Shown here: positions 59,024 to 64,000 of the stretch, piece after piece | Numbering within the stretch: position 1 is the first letter of the stretch | Layout of the letters: each line of letters starts with the position of its first letter | DNA from: Deltaproteobacteria bacterium | GTDB taxonomy: Bacteria > Myxococcota_A > Polyangia > Polyangiales > Polyangiaceae | Length of the DNA stretch: 64,000 nucleotides | Assembly (NCBI GenBank): GCA_016218915.1 | Contig: JACRCQ010000076.1 | Location: 36,618-100,617, forward strand | Reading direction: 5' to 3' | Position numbers and translations under genes: made by a program | Notes under the pieces: model-generated | Told to the model about the DNA's origin: nothing | Databases searched by the model: none | What the model saw: only the letters and a program-made list of their open reading frames with translations

Positions 59024-60111
59024 CCGAAGATCCCTCCCCGAATGAGCAGGCACCGCGAACCGAGGGTCAGCGCGATGTGCGCCGCGTAGCGTTCACCGGC
59101 GGGATCTGCGTCAGTCCAGATCGCAACTCGGGTGCCGCTCGGAATGCGCGCCGCAACTTCTGGACACCAGGCGCCAGAGTAGATCCCGAGGACGGCGTGG
59201 GAGGGAGGACAGCGGAGCGGCGTGCGCACGGCCCAGGTCAAGAAGTCGAACTCGCCCTCGGCTATGACGACGCGAGGTTCGCTCCTCGCCCACTCAGGCC
59301 AACGCCCGGCGCGAAGTACTTCAACACCCATGGCGTCGGCCATCACGAGACCGCCGGTCTTGTGGCCCGCTGGCGGCAAGCGCTTTGGGCTGTCTCCATC
59401 AACAACGCGGCAGGCTCGGACGCCGACGACGTTGCCGCACGCGTTGTAGACAGGCAGGACTAGAAGGTGGCCGGTCTCGACCCAACTCTGTCCGCGAAAG
59501 CGCGCCCACCTCGGAAGCTGGAGGCACGATCGTGGGATCCCGAAGGCCAAACCGCGTACGTCTACTTCGCGGGGTTCGAGGCCGCGGCATCGGACGTGTC
59601 GAGCGACCGTCTCGACCTGATCGGTGCACACGCACGAACCGATGAACTTCAAGAGTCCGTCACGGTCCAGATACTCCCTCTCGGACTCTGGTCGCGGCGG
59701 CGCCGATGCTGGGATCGGGCATGAGGCCGCATCGGTCGCAGGGAAGGGGCCCTTCGCGTCAAGGGCTTCGACCAAGTCCCAGCGTCCCAGCGTCTCGGCT
59801 TCATGCACCAGGACGTTTCTGAACCCTGACCCTGTCACCTCGAACCCGCGCACCTGGGCGAACAGCGCGTGGACGTCCCGGGTCTCGCCGCATCCGAAGC
59901 AATGCACTCGGATCGAGCCTTGCGGCCCGATTCCGATCCAGCAGGATGGTGTACGCTCCTCCACCCAAGGACACCGGACGACGGCTTGTCGGGATTCCTT
60001 GCGGAAGCGGAGCCCGAGCAGCTCGCAGACAGCGAACGGACCGATGCGAGTCCACTCGCGGGTGAGGTCGTCCCGGATGCCACGAACGTCGATCACTGCA
60101 CGACCCCACAT
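59020..60111 (-). CDS. CHC2 zinc-finger / Toprim primase
   Basis: VRCPWVEERTPSC...RVHCFGCGE (CHC2-like); VVIAEGEFDFLTW...VAIWTDADPAGERYA (Toprim). Confidence 0.85.
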   Translation of the reverse strand: MWGRAVIDVRGIRDDLTREWTRIGPFAVCELLGLRFRKESRQAVVRCPWVEERTPSCWIGIGPQGSIRVHCFGCGETRDVHALFAQVRGFEVTGSGFRNVLVHEAETLGRWDLVEALDAKGPFPATDAASCPIPASAPPRPESEREYLDRDGLLKFIGSCVCTDQVETVARHVRCRGLEPREVDVRGLAFGIPRSCLQLPRWARFRGQSWVETGHLLVLPVYNACGNVVGVRACRVVDGDSPKRLPPAGHKTGGLVMADAMGVEVLRAGRWPEWARSEPRVVIAEGEFDFLTWAVRTPLRCPPSHAVLGIYSGAWCPEVAARIPSGTRVAIWTDADPAGERYAAHIALTLGSRCLLIRGGIFG

Positions 60112-60407
60112 GGTGATGGCGCTGCAACTCCAATCTGGACGATGATGCAGTCCTCGATAACGATGCTGTCGTCGGGCAAGATCACCACGACCTCATTTCG
60201 AGGGTGCGGCGTCCGAGTTGCGAGTGCGACCAGGTCGGGTCGATGAATAGCCTCCAACGCCCAGGCCACCTCATTCCGCGTCATCAACAGCATCGTGCAC
60301 TCGGTGGTGAGAAACACGCCCACCGACTCGGGGATGTTGAAACCTGCGTCTCGCGTGTACCTGATGTCCGCGCAGTAAAGGACTCGACGCTGGGCAGACA
60401 GCGTCAT
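60093..60407 (-). CDS. Hypothetical small protein in the element
   Basis: ORF tightly packed between HTH and primase genes; internal ATG at 60407. Confidence 0.45.
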   Translation of the reverse strand: MTLSAQRRVLYCADIRYTRDAGFNIPESVGVFLTTECTMLLMTRNEVAWALEAIHRPDLVALATRTPHPRNEVVVILPDDSIVIEDCIIVQIGVAAPSPCGVVQ

Positions 60408-60637
60408 CGCGACGCTCCTTCCGGCCGCCTCGTCGATCTCGCGCGCCGGATCGGTCTCGCCACGCAAAGCCGGGCGTAGGCCCGAACAAGCCTTGTGAAG
60501 ATCTGGGGGCGCACAGGCGCGCCGAACTCGAATGCTCGCACAGTTGCCGGTGCGCAATCGGCTGCCACCGCAATATCGATAAGGCGAACGTGTGCGCGCA
60601 ATCGAAGTTGCCGAGCGCGATGTGAATTGAATCGCAT
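60404..60637 (-). CDS. Cro/C1-type HTH-like regulator
   Basis: MRFNSHRARQLRLRAHVRLIDIAVAADCAPATVRAFEFGAPVRPQIFTRLVRAYARL. Confidence 0.55.
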   Translation of the reverse strand: MRFNSHRARQLRLRAHVRLIDIAVAADCAPATVRAFEFGAPVRPQIFTRLVRAYARLCVARPIRRARSTRRPEGASR

Positions 60638-60677
60638 TGCCTGATCATGCGAGAACGCCAGACCATCAGGGGACAAT

Positions 60678-61589
60678 GTGGGACAAAGAGCAGCTCGTTT
60701 TCGGCGACCTCCAAGTGCGCGAACTTCCGAGTCCATTTGCCACACGATCGCCGGACGGGCGGTGCGTCCTCGGTCGGGCTGGGCTCCCCTTGCGCTCAGG
60801 GATGCAAGCGAGCAAATGGTCGGAATGGTTGCTGCGTTCGCGTGGGTCACAGACCAAGAGCAGACAAGGAGGCCGGTGTCCGAAGCGGACTACAAGAGCT
60901 TCCTAAAGTCAGCTGGGAAGTACCGCTGGATCATCGATGGAGCGGCGCGGGAACCGTACGTGCGGACTGGGCGGAAGAAGTACCGTCTTCGCAAGCGCGA
61001 CGGAATCGAGGCGGTTGCAGAGATAGTTCGAGCCGACGGAAAGCTCGTCGAAGTCTGCGACCTCCGCGTCAAGGACGATGTGATTGAACGAATTCGATTC
61101 ATGATAGAGCCCCCGAGGTTCAAGACGAAGGAGGGCAAGAAGGTGCTGGACAAGGCGGCCACGAGGAAGTCCCGTTCGTTCCATGTCGAGGGTCTGGGGC
61201 GGGACAAGGCGTGGCGGTTCTCCCCTCGCGATGGTGCGAGGTACTGCGTCATCGAGCGCGCTTCGGCGTCGGATAGGACGGAAGCGGAATCGTTGTCGGC
61301 TCCATCCGCCGGGATCGCGGGTTCGACCGGTAGGGGTTCGGAGACTTCAGTCAGCGATCTGATTCGGAAGGGTTGGATGAGAGGTTTCGGCAAGGCGCCG
61401 ACCGCGGATCCCGTGGGGAACGAACTCGATCAACTCATCAGTGGTGCCTCGAGTGGGAATCCATTTGGTCCACCGATGACCGCATCCGGCGCGATGGAAG
61501 GCGAAGTCCGTCGCGAAGACTCAGGCGGATCACCCCGAGAACGTAGTCAAGGTCGCGCGCATCCGCCGCAGGTGACGCGAAAACGCTAG
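60678..61589 (+). CDS. Hypothetical accessory protein (true start uncertain)
   Basis: VSEADYKSFLKSAGKYRWIIDGAAREPYVRTGRKKYRLRKRDGIEAVAEIV...; no recognised domain. Confidence 0.5.
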   Translation: MGQRAARFRRPPSARTSESICHTIAGRAVRPRSGWAPLALRDASEQMVGMVAAFAWVTDQEQTRRPVSEADYKSFLKSAGKYRWIIDGAAREPYVRTGRKKYRLRKRDGIEAVAEIVRADGKLVEVCDLRVKDDVIERIRFMIEPPRFKTKEGKKVLDKAATRKSRSFHVEGLGRDKAWRFSPRDGARYCVIERASASDRTEAESLSAPSAGIAGSTGRGSETSVSDLIRKGWMRGFGKAPTADPVGNELDQLISGASSGNPFGPPMTASGAMEGEVRREDSGGSPRERSQGRAHPPQVTRKR

Positions 61590-61689
61590 ATCTTCCGGGC
61601 CACAACACCGTCTGAGTTTGGCTGCCGATCGGCTTCCGATTGTCCCCGCAATCGGTAGATCTTGCCAGAGGGACAACCGGAGGTTGACG

Positions 61690-61938
61690 ATGCGTTCATC
61701 GGAGATTGAGCAGTGGATGGAAGACCGTGGTGGAGTGGCAACCACCCAAGAGGTCGCCGAGTACCTCGAGATCGATCGTCGCTACGCCACGTCAAAGGCG
61801 GAAGAGATAGGGGTCCGACGAGTTGGGTCGTCGTACGCCTGGCTTCTGCCGGACGTGCTCGCTCTGGATGAAGTGAGCAACGAGGACGACGAAGACGAGG
61901 ACGACGAAGACGAGGACGACGAGGAAAGAGAAGAGTGA
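61690..61938 (+). CDS. Small HTH-like protein with acidic (E/D) repeat tail
   Basis: MRSSEIEQWMEDRGGVATTQEVAEYLEIDRRYATSKAEEIGVRRVGSSYAWLLPDVLALDE...NEDDEDEDDEDEDDEEREE. Confidence 0.55.
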   Translation: MRSSEIEQWMEDRGGVATTQEVAEYLEIDRRYATSKAEEIGVRRVGSSYAWLLPDVLALDEVSNEDDEDEDDEDEDDEEREE

Positions 61939-62769
61939 TTGCGAATCCCTTCCCGGAAGCTCGATGCAACAAGCACTTCGTTGCGTCGAGCCCATCGCTC
62001 AATTCGATCGCTCTGGCCGTATCGCCGCCGGACGCTTCCCTGCCCGAGGAAGCTGTACGGCTCATGCTTGCCTTCGCGCCGACCCAGCATCCTCTGGCGC
62101 CGTTACGTAGGTGGCGCTCGCGCGTCGGAACTGTGCAGCGTGCGCGTTCGGGGTCTTGTTGCGCATGATGAAGCGGGGCAGGTGACTTAATTTCGGGAAG
62201 GACGGTAAGACGCCGGTCGTGTTGCACACGCGAGCGACCTGGCGCGATCTCCAGGCCTTGGCTGACACTGCTGACCCAGACGCGTGAGCACGAGCTGGGT
62301 GCGCCATGCGCGCGCGAGCGAGCCATGCGATCGACCGTGGCGCACCGGTCAGCTTGGTGCGGTCAGCCCCAAGGCACGCATCGGTGAGCACGGCATCGCC
62401 GTACTCGCAAGCGCGGCCCAGAGCAAGCTCCGGCCAGTACCTGGCAGTACCTGGGGGCGTGAGGGGAGTGGAACCGCCAAGAAGAAGAGGGTCGCGCGAA
62501 AATCGACCCCAGGCGAAGAGAACTGGGATGAGCTACGCGCTCTCTATAGGTTTTTTTGGGGTCAGGCCGGCGCGAACCGCCTGGAGGTTGTGCTCCAGCC
62601 CCGCGTTAGATCAGGACAGGGCAGGGCATGATGGGCGATTCGCGTGCATTGGGTGGGTAGGATTTTTCCATTTCCTGGGCGCACCCTGGGTGCCTATGAT
62701 CCGGCATCGACAGCACCTTGTCGAATGAGGTCGGGTAGGTGTGCCAGCACATGACGGGAATCATACGCG

Positions 62770-63801
62770 ATGCAACACTATGAGCCAATTCTAGCCGCTA
62801 TGCTTAGACCGATTCAGATCCCTCCCCCAGCGAATTGGCAGGACTTTGAGACCCTTTGCCATGACCTTTGGCGCGATGTCTGGCAGGACGATGAAGCGCA
62901 GAAAAATGGGCGCAGCGGGCAGCCTCAATGCGGCGTCGATATCTTCGGTCGTCCGGGTCTCGGTGCCGAGTACGCAGGCGTCCAGTGCAAGGGCAAGGAC
63001 CGGCTCACCGCTAAGCGGCTTACCTCAGCGGAGATGAATGCTGAGGTCAAGAAGGCAAAGCGCTTCCAGCCCCGCCTAAATGCGCTCGCGTTCGCAACCA
63101 CTGCACCCCGAGACGAAGGAGTTCAGGAGGCGGCTCGAAAGATCACAGCGCAGCTATCGAAGCGCACTCGATTCACTCTGAGCGTCTGGTCGTGGGACGA
63201 CATATCCGATGAGCTGTGCAAGCGACCGCATGTCCTTCAGCGACACTATCCGCAGTTCTTCCAACGGGTCGGCCTGTTGCGTATTCTAGCCCTGAACGTT
63301 GTTGAATTCGACTACATGACCCATAGCTGCTCAGAAGAAGATCTCTTCGATTTCTTCGGATCTCCCGCCGTTCGTGCTCTCTTCTCTGAGGAACTTCGCC
63401 TCGACATGCAGGCCATCGTCGCGGAACTGGTGTTGAACGCCTCATCGCATGGGGGCGCTCGCTGGTGCTCGCTGAGAATTGAGAATGACCGAGTCACCTA
63501 CAGAGATGACGGCGGAGCCTTTAACCCCTTGAACAAGGCACGGCGGAAGAAGGGCGCGAAGATGGGAACGGGGGCAGGGATCCCCTTCATCCGGTACGTG
63601 CTCCAAGCCTATGCGGGCAAGATTCGCGCGGGCTACCAACGGGACGGCGATAGAAACGTGATCGAGTTTGCATTTCAGGAGCGACTGGCTGCTCTCACGC
63701 TCGCCAAGAATTGCAAGATCTGGCTGCGAGGAAGTACGTGTTTAGCGGGTAGGTCCATGTCATCCATGTCCCACGTTGTCCTTCGAAAGTTGAGCGCGTG
63801 A
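62770..63801 (+). CDS. PD-(D/E)xK-like nuclease domain fused to GHKL (HATPase) domain; putative defence protein
   Basis: N-terminus GVDIFGRPGLGAEYAGVQCKGKDRL (D...QxK, Mrr-like); C-terminus MQAIVAELVLNASSHGG (N-box), YRDDGGAFNP (G1), GTGAGIPFIRYVLQAYAGKI (G2). Confidence 0.7.
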   Translation: MQHYEPILAAMLRPIQIPPPANWQDFETLCHDLWRDVWQDDEAQKNGRSGQPQCGVDIFGRPGLGAEYAGVQCKGKDRLTAKRLTSAEMNAEVKKAKRFQPRLNALAFATTAPRDEGVQEAARKITAQLSKRTRFTLSVWSWDDISDELCKRPHVLQRHYPQFFQRVGLLRILALNVVEFDYMTHSCSEEDLFDFFGSPAVRALFSEELRLDMQAIVAELVLNASSHGGARWCSLRIENDRVTYRDDGGAFNPLNKARRKKGAKMGTGAGIPFIRYVLQAYAGKIRAGYQRDGDRNVIEFAFQERLAALTLAKNCKIWLRGSTCLAGRSMSSMSHVVLRKLSA

Positions 63802-63848
63802 TCTGATTCTGCTGTCCATGGGAGCAGTGTTGTGAGATCCGGGAATGA

Positions 63849-64000
63849 ATGACGCCCGGCGAGTTGGAGCAGGAAAACGAGCGACTCCGCAAGGATGTCG
63901 AGGAACTGCGTCGCGAGAATGCCGGGCTTCGGGAACAACTTCACAAGGTGCTCAAAGAAGTCGAGGAGTGGAAACGAGGGCATCGCGAGCGTGGCAAGCG
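63849..64000 (+). mobile_element. N-terminus of an IS66-like transposase (truncated by the window edge)
   Basis: MTPGELEQENERLRKDVEELRRENAGLREQLHKVLKEVEEWKRGHRERGKR: coiled-coil start typical of IS66-type transposases. Confidence 0.55.

Noticed and set aside
62420-62470. Short direct repeat cagtacctgg as an att or IS end
   Set aside because: Only about 10 bp, adjacent copies, no match to the tRNA-Ser 3' end.
61939-62769. Several small ORFs between the acidic-tail protein and the nuclease-GHKL gene
   Set aside because: Overlapping frames on both strands, no recognisable domains or consistent start context; not supported as genes.
55060-64000. Second att copy of the tRNA-Ser 3' end
   Set aside because: No copy of ggttcgaatccctccctctccgc was noticed by eye; the other element boundary is probably outside the window.

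Overview
High-GC bacterial chromosome segment. The gene content suggests Myxococcota (Polyangia-like): Gly/Ala/Ser-rich lipoproteins, a Ser/Thr kinase, CarD, and an NtrC-type regulator. Main blocks: (1) 0-26 kb, ordinary and lineage-specific genes (CarD, Ppx/GppA, OmpA lipoprotein, Lys/Ala-rich H1-like protein, PlsC, glyA, a 2Fe-2S ferredoxin with a repeat tail, sigma54 regulator, NUDIX, S9 peptidase, degenerate ABC ATPase, SppA with an N-terminal barrel-like region, UDPGP enzyme, kinase, transglutaminase) and three tandem lipoproteins sharing C-[AS]-LNPQPEPPM. (2) 27.2-39.2 kb, a ribosomal protein/secY/adk/infA/rpoA/rplQ block that starts at rplV and has an L5 with a long Lys-rich N-terminal extension. 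(3) 39.2-46.2 kb, an accessory block with a PIN toxin/antitoxin-like pair, rearranged dinB fragments, and a protease/TSP3/kelch-like gene disrupted by a 13-G tract frameshift and an in-frame TAG, followed by full-length dinB. (4) 46.2-54.5 kb, further genes including prfB with the classical programmed +1 frameshift site. (5) From two tRNA-Ser genes (54.55-54.78 kb) to the window end, an integrative element with integrase, RHH, excisionase-like, TubC-N-like, AAA+ and CHC2/Toprim primase genes, a putative defence protein fusing a PD-(D/E)xK-like nuclease to a GHKL ATPase, and the start of an IS66-like transposase. Identifications are from reading translations by eye; no database search or alignment was run.
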